Assembly: GCA_941918925.1 (NCBI GenBank)
Contig: OW799234.1
Span: forward strand, 13,220,501 to 13,284,500
DNA length: 64,000 nucleotides
Source of the DNA: Phyto melanocephala
Lineage: Eukaryota; Arthropoda; Insecta; Diptera; Rhinophoridae
Reading direction: 5' to 3'
Shown: positions 12,050-24,115 of the stretch, piece by piece
How positions within the stretch are numbered: position 1 is the first letter of the stretch
Layout: the number at the start of each line of letters is the position of its first letter
Program-made: the position numbers and the translations under genes
Notes under the pieces: generated by a model
Database searches by the model: none
What the model saw: the letters and a program-made list of their open reading frames with translations, nothing else
What the model was told of the DNA's origin: nothing

Positions 12050-12358
12050 ATAAAAATGGTGTAAAAAATGTATAGTAATTCATAAAATAAGAAGATTTCT
12101 GTAAAAATTTTGTCAGTTGCTCGTATTTTTAAGGATAAAGCTTTTACGGAAGAAAATTTTTGAAGATCCCTCTGGAAAAGTCGAAAAATTGGAAAATTGA
12201 AAATCGAGTTTTTGTATGGAATTTTGTGTGAAAATATTCCTTAATGGCTTTTCAAATGAAAAAAATAAAAAGTTCTCAGCCAAAATCCGTTATACGTTGA
12301 CTTTGCGCAATCTGACAGGTGTCATTTTGGGCGAGGCGAAGTTCGCCGGGTCCGCTAG
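12050..12358 (+). mobile_element. Helitron 3' portion
   Basis: It ends CCGCTAG before T, preceded by a clear hairpin (GGCGAAGTTCGCC), the standard Helitron 3' terminus. The TATATATAAAAATGG at the left edge resembles a Helitron 5' start, but the initial TC cannot be placed. The TA-flanked element at 9911-12044 directly abuts it and may have inserted into the 5' end. The 86-codon frame across it is not convincing as coding. Confidence 0.65.
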
Positions 12359-12770
12359 TTTTTTTTTATATATATTTTTGAAAAAATTTTTTTTCGTCCT
12401 TTTCTTTTTAAACTTCAATTTTGTATTAGTTGAGCTTGAGGTCAAACAAATAAGTAAAAAAAATTTGTTTATTTAATTTCAATTTTCAATATTTTGCCTA
12501 CCATCGGTTGGCATCATCAGGAATAATGAGTATAATAAATAAACGTATACTGTTCACCATCCTTTAATTTAAATTTTTTTTTCTCTTTATAATGAAACCA
12601 CTGACTTTGTTTTCTTTATACATTTATTAAAATTGTTCATTTTGTGTCACTACTTCTCTTCCTTTTTTTTGTTGGAGTTCTAAAAATTCTTTCGACTATC
12701 ATTATTATTGAACACCATCAATAACTTTACTGTTGTTTACATTATATTCTGCTGTATATAATATGTTTAC

Positions 12771-13945
12771 CTACCGTTGCCACATGCAAGTGCAAGTGAA
12801 AAAAAACCAATACACTTACACTTTTTTACTAACACAACTACACTTTGGCAACCTGCGACTCAGCTTGCGAAGAAATTTTTACCTACGTTGCCACAAGCAA
12901 GTATTTACTTGCAAGTAGTGTATACGTATTACTAACGAAAATCAGGAGAAATGCCAAAAAAAACACAAAAATTTTTTGAGTGGCTACACAGCACAGTGCA
13001 AGTTCATTTTTAAAATTTCGTCAACAAATAAACTTCAAACAAATTTAAAACAAATGGCGCTGCTTCAATTGGTAATTAAGTGTTGTCAATAGCCACTATT
13101 GAACGTTACCTTTAGACATGTAACTTTTTTTTTATTAAATTTTGATATTTATATTAAAACTTACATTTTAAATGAATATTTATATTTTTTCTTAATATTC
13201 TTCATATACATATATACATATTTATTAAAAAAATTAGCTGAATTATTTACCACAATTGTATGATATATTGTTGAGTTAACAAAAAACTCAGTATTAGACA
13301 ACACTGTTTTTCGGCTTGTCACTTTACTTGCCGTAACTGTAAAAAATTTTACTTGCTTAAAAATTTCTTCGCAAGCTGAGTCGCAGGTTGCCAAAGTGTA
13401 GTTGTGTTAGTAAAAAAGTGTAAGTGTATTGGTTTTTTTTCACTTGCACTTGCATGTAGGTTAAGCAAGTAAAAATTTTACAGTTACGGCAAGTAAAGTG
13501 ACAAGCCGAAAAACAGTGTTGTCTAACACTGAGTTTTTTGTTAACTCAACAATATATCATACAATTGTGGTAAATAATTCAGCTAATTTTTTTAATAAAT
13601 ATGTATATATGTGTATGAAGAATATTAAGAAAAATTATAAATATTCATTTTAAATGTAAGTTTTAATATAAATATCAATTTTTAATAAATAAAATTATTT
13701 AAAAATTTATATGTCTAAAGGTAACGTTCAATAGTGGCTATTGACAACACTTAATTACCAATTGAAGCAGCGCTATTTGTTTTAAATTTGTTTGAAGTTT
13801 ATTTGTTGACATTTTAAAAATGAACTTGCACTGTGCTGTGTAGCCACTCAAAAAATTTTTGGGTTTTTTTTGGCATTTCTCCTGATTTTCGTTAGTAATA
13901 CGTATACACTACTTGCAAGTAAGTTACTTGCTTGTGGCAACGTAG
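12771..13945. repeat. Four-part foldback block A-B-A'-B'
   Basis: Segment A (12771-12880) recurs inverted as A' (13361-13460). Segment B (12882-13360) recurs inverted as B' (13461-13946). The order is A, B, A', B', not a simple hairpin. B and B' are about 480 bp each with few differences. Outer ends CTACCGTTGCCAC and GTGGCAACGTAG also form a terminal inverted repeat. No obvious target duplication flanks the block. Frames within it are antisense shadows of each other. It looks like a foldback-type element that underwent internal inversion or recombination between its repeats. Confidence 0.8.
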
Positions 13946-13946
13946 G

Positions 13947-14464
13947 GTAACGCCTTGTCAAAATTGGATTTTCTAATTACAAAGAGTTGACTGATAATTA
14001 AATGTTTGTTTACGTATTAGCTTTATGGCTAGAATAATAAATTATTTATAAGTTTTTTTTTTATTTCTAGTTTATTGACTTGTTGTTCTATTTCGCTAAG
14101 TATGTAATAAAATTTACAACAACTTACATGTATGTATAACAATACAGCAACTACAGATAATCATAAAAGATACGAATTTTTTTTTTAACTTATTTTAAAA
14201 TGGGTCACAAAACGATTTTATTGATTTAAAAACAATTTCTACACTGCAGTTACGATGTGTATGTTAATTTGTGTTGTTGTGAAAACGCTGTAAACTATTT
14301 AAACAGGTGGTGGAAAAATATTCGTAAAAATTGCAAGACAAAAAAACACGTCATTACTATTTTGTCATATTGTATTGCTACTTTTTAACCCATAAAGACT
14401 CGTGACATTTTTCCTAATTCTTTAAAAATGTTTGCAGCTTGCGAATGACAGCTTCTTTCTAATA
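13947..14464. other. AT-rich spacer, no gene seen
   Basis: No supported feature; it ends at the TA preceding a mariner terminus. Confidence 0.5.
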
Positions 14465-15341
14465 CCGGATGTTTTTTTTATAGAGTAATAGAACTTGAGG
14501 TTGGCAACACTTTTAACTGGCGGCCATTTTATCAGCTGTCAAGTGATTTAAGTTAAGTTTGGTTTGGCATTTCAACAAGAATAGACTGACGTATGAATAG
14601 CAAGGCGTAGATTCGTTGAATGGTCCTAAAACAAATTTGCCGTTGATCCCGATTTTAATAAGGTAATTTTGTTTAGCGATGTGGCTCACTTTTGTTTGAA
14701 TGGAGACTTTAATAAACAAAACTTCCGCATTTGGATAATGCTCAAGTGTATGTTAAGACACCGTTACATCCAGAAAAACGTACTGCTCGGGATGGTAGAA
14801 TCATTCCGTTTTTATTTGAAAACAATGCTGGTCAGAACGTTACAGTCAATTTTGACCGCTATAGAGCCATGATTACTGACTTTTTTGTTCATGAGTTGAA
14901 GAATCAAAATGTGCTGGAGCTGTGGTTTGAACAAAACGGGTCAACATATCACACAGCTCGTGCCACAATTGATTTATTGAAGAAAACGCTTAAGAACCGC
15001 ATAGATTTGCGTTTTGGACCAGTAAATTGGCCTACAAGACCGCCAAACTATTTTCTGTGGGGATATGTTAAGTCGCTAGTCTACGCCGCGGCGCGCCGAT
15101 AAGTGCGAAACGAATTACTACCTGGAGGACAACATTCGCCGCATTATTGCCGATATACGGCCACAAATGTTGGAAAAAGTCTTTGAAAATTTAACCTACA
15201 GTTTAGACTACGTCCGAGACAGAAGTCATATTTAAATTATAATACCAGAAGACTATCGAATAAAGTAACCTTCATGGTTATTTAAAAAATGCATGTTTTA
15301 TTCTATTTCAAAATTTTATACCTCTATAAAAAAACACCTTT
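14465..15341 (+). mobile_element. DD41D mariner deletion derivative C
   Basis: TA-flanked ends CCGGATGTTTTTTTTATAGAG and CTCTATAAAAAAACACCTT (inverted) bound the element. The 123-codon frame 14731-15102 encodes RYRAMITDFF, LWFEQNGSTYHTARATIDLL, GPVNWPTRPP and NYFLWGYVKSLVYA. These are DD41D blocks, but the second catalytic Asp is Asn (EQNG) and the residues before the third Asp are deleted, with Asn at YF. Codons upstream (14660-14720) encode VLFSDVAHFCLNGDFNKQN in another frame. The N-terminal helix-turn-helix half is missing. It is catalytically dead, though the transposition ends are still recognisable. Confidence 0.78.
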
Positions 15342-15439
15342 TACATACATACATATTTATATTGAAACAGAAACAAATTAAATTTTTTATTTAAAGAAAT
15401 AAACTCATTCGCGTTAAAAAAACAGCCAGTTATGGAAAT

Positions 15440-16330
15440 ACCAAATTTGACCAACTTCCCACTTTAATGAAAAAATGTTAAAAGTTTCATACTTATGGTT
15501 AATATTAAAACTTGAATTTTAAGTGGTTATTTTAACATTTAAACAAAGTTTATGTTGCCAAATTTAAAATCTTGTTTGAACATGATTAATAAGGATTTGA
15601 AATTGCTTTTATAATTAATAATAAAAATTTAAAAAAAATATTAATTAGCACATTATTTGGAAAACTTTTTCAATGTTGCCAAATTTCAAAATGTTTTTTA
15701 AACGGTTGTAATTTTCGGCTGCTAAAAAGCATTCGTTTTGGAAATTGTTTGAATTTGATCGCGAATACAATGCTTGGTAGATATTAAGAATTTATTTGAA
15801 ATTATGAAGTTTGACGCATTTCATATTTTTTTTAACTATTAAATGAGTGAATTTACCCATTTCTTTGGAACAAAATTTTTGTCCGGCGAAATTTTTTGAA
15901 CCAAGAGCTGTCTGCAGCACAATTCGATCATTTTGGAATTTTTTTTTTCGAAGATCAAAGCTACGATATGAAATACAATACATAAGTATGTATGTATTTT
16001 AGTACATAGGTCGTTTAACAAATTAACGAATTTTACAATACGTATTACTGTGCAATCATTATATGATATGGCAACTCATTTCAAAAATGAAAAAAAAACT
16101 ATTTAATCAGGACGTCAAACTACATACTTAAAATTTTTTTTTTTACAAAAAATTTGCTTTAAACTATAGCAACGTTGCCAGACTCCAAAATATGTTTAAA
16201 TGTCAAAGATTTAATTTTTTGACTTTATTAAAAACTTTGAAGTTTGGCTGTAATTTACAGAAGTTTTTTTTCTTGCAACGTTGCCAAATTTCAAAAATTC
16301 TTCAAATGACAAAATTATGTTAATGTTGAA
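15440..16330. repeat. Degenerate spaced repeat with GTTGCCAAATTTCAAAA motif
   Basis: Four related copies of GTTGCCAAATTTCAAAAT followed by a TTTAAA-rich tail occur near 15553, 15672, 16171 and 16276, with shared AACTTTGAAGTTT-like spacer text. The copies are loosely spaced (about 110-500 bp). It could be a decayed tandem array or several relics of one small element. No coding potential is seen. Confidence 0.45.
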
Positions 16331-17039
16331 ATATGTACATAAACCATTAATTAATATTAAATATATGCTTTAAAATTTGTAATTAAGAAAATGTTTAAGG
16401 TATTTTGAGTTAAATTATTTTCTAAAATTTTTTCTTCTGCTTCTGCTAAAGGGTTAAAGTTGTCTTTTTTTTACCTTTTAGATAACATTTGCTACAAATG
16501 TTCGTAAAGATTATAAATGTTTCTAAACCCGGTTTTATTTTAAATTGTTGTTTACATGTTTGATTATAACATTGGCTCATTATATATCAACACGTGTAAA
16601 AAGATGTTCTCAAGAAAGTTAAAAATCTAGTTCAAAATGTGTCAAACAATTTTTCCTAATACGCAAATGTGTATACAATGTAACGACGTCCCTAATCCGC
16701 ACAGATATAGTTTGACTCCTCGTCCGGATTGTTGTCGCTTATTTGGAGGTGGCATCACACATGTTTAAACTTTGTAAATATTTAACTGCACTGACATTTT
16801 TATATCATTATGTATTTACTTCTTGTTGATACTCAGATGAAATAAATAACGTTCAATATTTGAAAAAAAAAGTTTTGTCCGAATTATAGCGATGGAATTT
16901 TCAAACTGTCTAACAGATTTAACTGGCTATACTGTACTTTTTTGGCTGTAAAAAGTTGAATAATATTTAGAACATGTTTTATAAATTAACACGTGTTAAT
17001 GGGTTGTAATAAGTTGAAAGTTAAAAATCTAGCTAAAAC
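16331..17039. other. AT-rich spacer, no gene seen
   Basis: Nothing identifiable apart from scattered short inverted words. Confidence 0.45.
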
Positions 17040-17310
17040 AAAGAAGTTGACTCAAATTTGCGAATGGTATTGGCAGTAGTGGTTTCAGTGAGACGTTTAT
17101 ACTCACCGTTAGTTCCTCGAATTGCGCGAAAAACATTTCTCACATAACCCTATTTTTCGTAATACAACTGAACATTTTGAAGAAGCTGTTGTGGTGTAAG
17201 TCTTTTTATGATGTCTTGCCAAACCATACTGAACAAAAATGGCGAAGCAGTTTGATATGAGCCATGCGTGATCCGTCAAAAAAGCCTATCTCACGATGAA
17301 TCACTCAATA
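17040..17310 (-). pseudogene. DD41D mariner N-terminal relic
   Basis: Minus-strand codons starting near 17220 read KRLTPQQLLQNVQLYYEK, then a stop, then YVRNVFRAIRG, matching the N-terminal helix-turn-helix start of this family (compare the intact N-terminus at 46953: NEQRILIVKLFYQNGES and ATVRNLRSIWG). No catalytic region follows downstream on the minus strand. A short fragment, identified by pattern only. Confidence 0.5.
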
Positions 17311-18659
17311 GATACAAAATGTATATTATCTTTTTTTTCCTACAATCTATTTTCAGCCCTCAAATGTTTTAACAATTTACATAGTTTTATGTCTTATTAA
17401 ATTTCAATTAAAATTTCATTTTTGTTTACTTCAAAATCTTTTTTCGTCGCATTTTTTCTTCAAATTAGTTTGATTACTTTTCTCTAGCCCGTAGTGTTTT
17501 TAAATTATCTCAATATTTTACGTATTGACGTCATTTCTCCTGATATTTAAATTTAATGGTTTACTTTAATCAGAATAAATGGCTTTCTTTGTTAATTTTG
17601 TACTTTAGTTAAGGTAATTTAAAATTAAATGTACCTTTTTGAACAAGGTAAATCGAAATATTTATTTGTCTAGCGGTTATATTTAATTTTTTATTCGTCA
17701 TACTATATTCACACACGAAAAATCAATTACATATACTGCTTTGCTGGATTCTTGTCTACTGTTTGTGATTGGTAAATATTATTATTAAAATATGTACATA
17801 TGCAGAGAAATAAAATTGTATTCTATATATATTTTGTTTCTCAATGATTTTTTTAAATCACATTTTGAATAAATTTGTTTGCTATATGCATAAAGAACTT
17901 ATTAATGTTGCTTTCATTTTATCTCATCTGGCAACCTTTGTTTACCCAATATCTCATATTTATATTTTACTGTTCTTTTGTTGTATATGGGTAGGTAAGT
18001 GTGTGTTTGTTTGAATGTGTGACTGAGAGAAATTCTCTATTTTTTTATTTTTTTTTTTTTGATTATATTGTTTTTATTTTACCATTTTAAAAGAGCCTCT
18101 TTTGCTATTTTTGTAATTGTTGTTGTTGCTAAATGTAGTGGCAAGAACTACTAAAAATTGCATCATCAAAAAATGTGTCAGTTTACCATTCATTTACAAT
18201 TAAACTTTAATTGGTCTTTTTTGTTTAAATATTTTCAATGAAACTGAGTCCAATGACTTTGATGTTTAAAGTTTTAAGTACAAAATAAGTATTTTAACGA
18301 GAACTACAATCAAAACTTTAAAGGTCGTAAAAATATTAAAAACAAATGGTTAAAACAACCCAAGGAACAATTTTCTTTTAAAGCAAAAATTTTAAAGAAC
18401 ATAAAGATAATAAAAAAGAAAATTTGATAAGAACTTAAAAGATAATAAAAAGGAAAGTTTGATAAAAACTTAAAAAAAAACAATTCCATTGTATTTATTT
18501 AGACTCTATTTAATTTTTAATCAATTTGAATTTATTGTTAAAATTGTCAAAACAAAAATAAGTTTTCTGGCATAGGTACATAATTTTGTTATTAATTATT
18601 TAATTAATATTTTTATTCCATTAGAAGCAAACTTATGTTCTTAAATAAATCTTAGTACA
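17311..18659. other. AT-rich spacer, no gene seen
   Basis: No exon or bounded element found. The AG-GTAAGT string at about 17994 lacks a proper pyrimidine tract and is not called as a splice site. Confidence 0.45.
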
Positions 18660-18661
18660 TA

Positions 18662-19415
18662 CACACCTGATCAAAAATTATAGATACACCCACAAATTTT
18701 ATTATAAGCTGGTTTGAAGTGCTGTTAGGGTAGCCAACAATTAAAAACTTGCGTTCATTTGGGACACCTCTCACATCTTGTATTAATTTTTGGACACCCT
18801 TAATTATAACCATGACACGTTTTTTATTGGTAAATCTGGAATGGAATTCTTTACCTTTAGGGCGCCGAACAGAATTTCCAATTTCGGCAGAAATCTATCT
18901 TTTATGACTTGAATGGATCTCTTATTTTTTTGAAATAGAGACAATGTAACGATCAAGTTTAGCAGTGTTTTTAAGAGACCTGCCAGGTCTATCTATTTTT
19001 ATGTTGTTCTTTAATTCGTTTAGGTCAAAATAAAGTGATCTATAAGACATTTATTTATTGATCGTAACGATTCTATTTTTTTTTTACAAAGTTCAACGAC
19101 AATTTTTTCTTGTGTATTTCGACCCATTTATACAGTAATCAATGTATACATCCATTTCATCGTTTAATTATTTTTTATGAATTGAAATTGCACGTGTGTA
19201 TTATTCTGATCAAACAAATTTTCACTTTTAATAGTAAAAATGATATTTTTTATAACCGTACTTATTGTTTGTTTATGCTTGGCTGTTTTAGTGTTGCCAG
19301 ATACATTTCTAAGATACAAAAAAATCGTTACAATACCTCAAAGTTACAAGAGAGATACAAAATCATAGCTTAAGGGAAGTATTCACTTGCGTATCTTTTA
19401 TTTTGAGCAGATGTG
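18662..19415 (-). mobile_element. Tc1-like deletion derivative
   Basis: Ends CACACCTGATCAAAA and the inverted TTTTGAGCAGATGTG are flanked by TA (18660-18661, 19416-19417). On the minus strand, codons near 19125 begin MGRNTQEKIVVELCKK, and near 18985 read RPGRSLKNTAKLDRYIVS, the GRPR-type linker and second helix-turn-helix of Tc1/Bari-like transposases. SAEIGNSVRR follows near 18890. Frameshifts separate these blocks, and the catalytic DDE domain is absent in an element of only 754 bp. It is a non-autonomous relic. Confidence 0.68.
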
Positions 19416-19417
19416 TA

Positions 19418-22038
19418 CGTGTATCTTATCAGTTAATTATAGTTTATGAATTATTAAAACCCTAACCTATTTGACACAATTATAAAAAATATCACATATT
19501 TATATTTTAGAGCAAACAGAGACTTTTTTATTTTAACAAATATGCTGAAGAGTATAATAAATTAATGGTGACAGCGAATTATCAGATAAATTTTTTTAAA
19601 TTTATTTTTTATATTTTTTATTAAAACGCCACTCGTGTATAATATTGATCTATTTTTTTATTCCTGTTTATATCAGCAAGTTATAAGTGTGCTTGCTTTA
19701 ATAAACATTTAATACCTATAATCATGGTGTATTAATTTATAAGATGATGATGACATTCCAGCTGATTAGTCTTTCGTATATACACTTACGTTTGCCAAAC
19801 TATCATTATCCCACACTATTACCTCCCCTTTGGATAAACGCTTGATACAAACAGCCATCACCTTATAAGTTAATACACCTTGATTGTAATAAAATGAAAA
19901 GAGCATCATGCATTTTGTTATCTGTTTAAATTAGAATTTTGTATGTTCTCTCTTAAAGCATTTACTCCCTTTAAATCTACGTAACCATTACGTTTTTTAG
20001 TAACGTTTTGTTAAGTCATTAATTATTATAATTCTTTCTCGTATGTTGTTTTTATTTATTTATTCTTTTTTGGTAATTATTAAAATAAATATTTGTCTTT
20101 TTTATTGAGGATTTATTAAAACTATTTTCTGACGTTTTGTTTTTTTTACCTTAAGTCTCCAAACTTATAAAAAAATATAATAATTAAAATTTATTATTAT
20201 ATTTCATGTTAATTGCGTTTTATTTGCATAGATAAGACATGCTTATGATAAAATTAATTATATCCAAATTTGATAGATATTGTAAAATAAGTTTTTGTTA
20301 TTTTTATTTAAAACTTTTCTTTTCGGCAAAACCAAAAAGAGTTGAAAAATTCCTAAGAAATTTTTTTACTAAATTTTTATGGTTTAAAAAATAGAAATCT
20401 TTAATAAATATTTAAACAACAACAACACACACACACCCCCCACACCTACAATATTTTTAATAAAAAATATGAAATGTGTTTTTTAAACCTTTTGTAAATT
20501 TACAAGTTTTTTATAAATATTTGGGGGTTAACATTTGAAAATAAAATGTTTGTAATATATTTATGTATGTATGTACATTTTTATTTAAATTTCTTATAAC
20601 ATTTTGTTTATTACAAAGTCTATTTGTTTATTATTTTTCGTCTTTTTTTTTTACATGAAATTTAAAATCTCTTACTAGGTCTAGGTCAATTGAAAATGCC
20701 GCCGCCGCCACTTGATTATAGTGTGGCGTCTGTAAATAAATTATTTGAATTTTTTTCGCTTACGCAAAATTAAAAGAAAATACTAATTGAAAGTCTTCTC
20801 TTGATCGTTCGAAATATGTATATCTAGAACTCTTATAGTAAACACTAAAAGAAAAAAGATTTTTTTATTTTTTCTAATACATACTTTTTTATGAATAAGT
20901 TTTTATACCGTTTCTTATGCACATTTTGTTTCTATTGTCAGTGAAACACATTCAAATTATTAAATTATTATTAATTTTTTTTATTTCTTTATTTTTATTA
21001 TTTTACTTTTATTTAATATTTATTTGATTTTTTTTAATATTTATTTTATTTTTATTCAATAAATATTTTTTTGTTTCATTTTTTTAAGCATCTTATACTT
21101 TATTTATTTTTTATTTATATTTACTTCTTCACTTCTTCACTGTAACATAGCGAAGCTGTTTACAAAAGGCTAATTGCGTGCATTTATAATAAATTTTAAA
21201 GAAAATATTTATTAAGCTTTTAAACCTCTAGGATACAAAAATCATATAAAGGTATTTTTTAAACTCATAATTCATCTGGCAGCTCAGTTTTTGACAACCC
21301 TGTTTTAATATAAAACGGTGAGCTGCCACCTAACAGGCTGTTATCAAGTTCAAGTGTAGTAAAACTCTAAAAAGTAATTTAAAAACTAAATGTTGTATTG
21401 TCATAATGTCATGGTTTTTTTTAAATTTTTAAAAGATCTAAAAAAATTGCAATAAATAATACAATAATTTTCAATGATTTGAAAATTTTTGGGAAATTAT
21501 GAATGAATGACAATACGACACTTGGGACTTCTTCTGAATACTACACCAATTATGTAGTTTCAATTCAAAGAAATTTTTTTTTTTTATTTTAAAAAGGTTT
21601 TTAATAAAATTATATACCCACATTATTAAAATATTTTATAATAATTAAAGGAAAAATATTTTTTTTTTTTAATTTTTAAAAGCTTTTGGAAATTTATGAA
21701 TTCTTACAAACTTGAGCTTAAACTTTAACGTTTTTTTTTTTTATAAATCTAAGTGAAAGCATTTAAAGCTCACGTTATTATTTTATTATTGTTTGCAAAT
21801 AATAGTTAAAAGCAAGGCGATTTCATATAGTTGAAATTATTAGCCCAGCCGATAAGTAACGCTTCTGTCAAACTCGTATGTAAAAAAAATATTATTTATT
21901 TTTTTATAAGTGGATTTGACATAAAACATAACAGCAAACTAGCCGTTTCATATACATAACTGCATGAAAATGCCTTGGTTTAAAGTATTTATTATTTTTA
22001 ACGTGATACAGCCATCACACTTTGCTTGATTGAATATA
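19418..22038. other. AT-rich spacer, no gene seen
   Basis: 2.6 kb of very AT-rich DNA with homopolymer runs, an (AC)n/CCCCC patch near 20425 and a GCCGCCGCC patch near 20700. No exon or element boundary is supported. Confidence 0.45.
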
Positions 22039-22142
22039 AAAAGGGTGTCTCAGTAAGAATGCACTTTTTAAATTTAGTGTCACTTTTTTTTTGTACAAGT
22101 GGCAACTCTGAAATTAGTCAAATGCCACATATGTATGTGACA

Positions 22143-22513
22143 GCGTAAAGAAAAAGGGACCTAAGGGTAAAAAAAACAATTTTCACTTTTTTTATTTTTT
22201 TTTATGTGGACAACATCTGAGCATCGAATGAGACCGATCCCATGCGCCAAAAGTGTTCCCTCCCAGAGATATGCGCGTTTTATAAAAGTGAAGTCAATGA
22301 TTCTAAGCGCAAATAGAAAGGGACCTAACGGTAAAATTTATTTATTTTAATTTGTCCCCTACTAAATCAACAAAAAATCTTGATTTTACGAAACTACAAA
22401 AAATTTATTTTTTTCCTTATGAACAATTTAAAAAAATAGAAAAATCATTTAATTTTTAAAATGGCTCTCCTGAACAAAACCTGTTTTTACCCTTAGGTCC
22501 CTTTCTCTATGCG
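22143..22513. mobile_element. GGGACC-family MITE, copy 1
   Basis: Ends GCGTAAAGAAAAAGGGACC and GGTCCCTTTCTCTATGCG are inverted repeats, with CTAAGGGTAAAAA continuing inward. A third copy of the terminal motif (GAAAGGGACCTAACGGTAAAA) lies in the middle near 22316, so the element looks like two fused half-units. The second copy in the window (35269-36576) lies in opposite orientation and has an added ATATGTGAC at each end. No protein is encoded; superfamily unknown. Confidence 0.72.
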
Positions 22514-23380
22514 ATTATTTCGATTTCTTTCGATTATTAAAAATGTAACGCCTTATAATTCTGAAAACTCATTACAGACTTCAAAGAATTTTTAGTCGAG
22601 AAGATGCACCATTTGAAAACTGAAGAACTTGGGTCGGTTATAGTACAATAAGACTCCTCTGCGTCAACGTACTAGTCAGTCTCTTAAAAACATTGCTGTT
22701 GTAAACGAGAGTATCGCCATTCGTCAACGTTCTCAACAACTTCAAATTTCACAAAGCACTACGCAGCAAATTTTACAAAAGACCTACAACTTCATGCAAA
22801 CAAAATTTCGGTTCTTAAACCAGCAGACCATGGCAAAAAAGTAGCGGCAATTTGTTTAATAGTTAATGAAACAAACTCACTGCCTGGCATGGATTTTAGT
22901 CAGGCGGAGTGATTCTACGTTACTCTGTTGAATATGATGCAGAAATTGCAATGCCTATGAGCGGCATTCGTTAACAGAAACATGATAAGGGAATATTTTT
23001 GGTCTAAACTGTATGCCATAGCTATGGACAACATGTGCGGGCACCTGCCACACCCCTAATAAAGCAATCCATTTATTGCAGCAACAATTTCAAAATACGC
23101 TAATGTTAACTGCCCACCAAAATCATACACTTTGACGCGGTGAGCTTTTATTTCTTTGGAACCAAAAACAAATGCAAGATCCAATGCGTTGGGGGGGATA
23201 TACAGCTTCATCTCTGTGGAAAAATAATAGAAAATGTTATGAAAAGAATAATGACCTGTTAGAAGAGCCGTGTATACATACATACATACATAGTTTATTC
23301 CACACTAAATCGGACCATGTCTTCTTGATCCAATCCATTAAAAAAAAATCAGAACTACCTCAAAAAAGACGTGTTATTAT

Positions 23381-24067
23381 CAGGGACCGTAATAATTATT
23401 CCTTTTTTCATAAAAGTCAGATGATAACAGTTATTTTTTGATTTTTATTATATTGATTGATTTATAATAAAAGTTATTTTTTGATTTTTATTTTTTCGAG
23501 CAAAAATAAAAGTTATTTTTTGATTTTTATTTTTTCGAGCAAAAATAAAAGTTATTTTTTGATTTTTATTTTTTTGAGCAAAAATAAAAGTTATTTTTTG
23601 ATTTTTATTTTTTCGAGCAAAAATAAAAGTTATTTTTTTGATTTTTATTTTTTCGAGCAAAAATAAAAGTTATTTTTTGATTTTTATAATTTTATAAATA
23701 ACTTTTATTTTTGCTTGAAAAAATAAAAATCAAAAAAATAACTTTTATTTTTGCTCGAAAAAATAAAAATCAAAAAATAACTTTTATTTTTGCTCGAAAA
23801 AATAAAAATCAAAAAATAACTTTTATTTTTGCTCGAAAAAATAAAAATCAAAAAATAACTTTTATTTTTGATCGAAAAAATAAAAATCAAAAAAAACTTT
23901 TATGTTTGCTCGAAAAAATAAAAATCAAAATTTTAAAAAGCAACATATTTTATGATAGACTAATGCATAAGGATCAATATGGTATACTTGAATCCGTTTT
24001 ACGACATTTACTTCTAAATGCTTTTTTTGCTTTAAAATTCCAAAATAACTGTTATTTTCGGTCCCTG
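23381..24067. mobile_element. hAT MITE carrying a palindromic minisatellite
   Basis: It begins CAGGGACCG and ends CGGTCCCTG with an exact 8-bp duplication GTTATTAT on both sides (23373-23380, 24068-24075). Subterminal AATAACTGTTATTTT-type text is also inverted. The centre (23448-23930) is a large inverted tandem array. Non-repeated text sits at 23935-24045 and is shared with the second copy at 50740. No transposase. TSD, TIR and array are all directly readable. Confidence 0.85.
23448..23930. repeat. Inverted tandem array, unit about 39 bp
   Basis: Six units of about 39 bp (GTTATTTTTTGATTTTTATT then TTTTCGAGCAAAAATAAAA) run in one direction up to about 23680. They are mirrored by about six reverse-complement units to 23930. 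The two arms can fold into a hairpin over 200 bp long per arm. Open frames through it on both strands (repeats of KNKNQKITFIFAR and its antisense) are by-products of the unit length being a multiple of three. Confidence 0.9.
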
Positions 24068-24115
24068 GTTATTATTTCAAAACGAAAAAGTGCATTGTTA
24101 CTGAGACAGCCTTTA

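Larger units (their letters stand above)
22039..24113 (+). mobile_element. DD41D mariner relic G with two nested MITEs
   Basis: Terminal repeats AAAGGGTGTCTCAGTAAG and the inverted TTACTGAGACAGCCTTT lie next to TA (22037-22038 and 24114-24115). The remaining codons run in plus orientation. Near 22690-22800 they encode NESIAIRQRSQQLQISQ and TTQQILQKTY (second helix-turn-helix). Near 23050 comes a broken CHTPNKAIHLLQQQF block. Near 23090-23200 are remains of the WPP..SC..LT and C-terminal regions. Stops and shifts are frequent. Two later insertions sit inside: a GGGACC-type MITE (22143-22513) and a hAT MITE (23381-24067). Without them the relic is about 1 kb. Confidence 0.78.

Noticed and set aside
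12216..12476. 86-codon frame
   Set aside because: It crosses a Helitron terminus into a poly-T/Phe-rich tail; not coding.
17975..18005. Second AG-GTAAGT site as another ratchet point
   Set aside because: It is preceded by TATATGGGT rather than a pyrimidine tract, and there is no host exon upstream on this strand.
23448..23930. CRISPR-like array of regular repeats and two long in-frame ORFs
   Set aside because: Units are contiguous without unique spacers and mirrored on the other side, inside a hAT MITE with TIR and 8-bp TSD. The ORFs exist only because the unit is a multiple of three bases.
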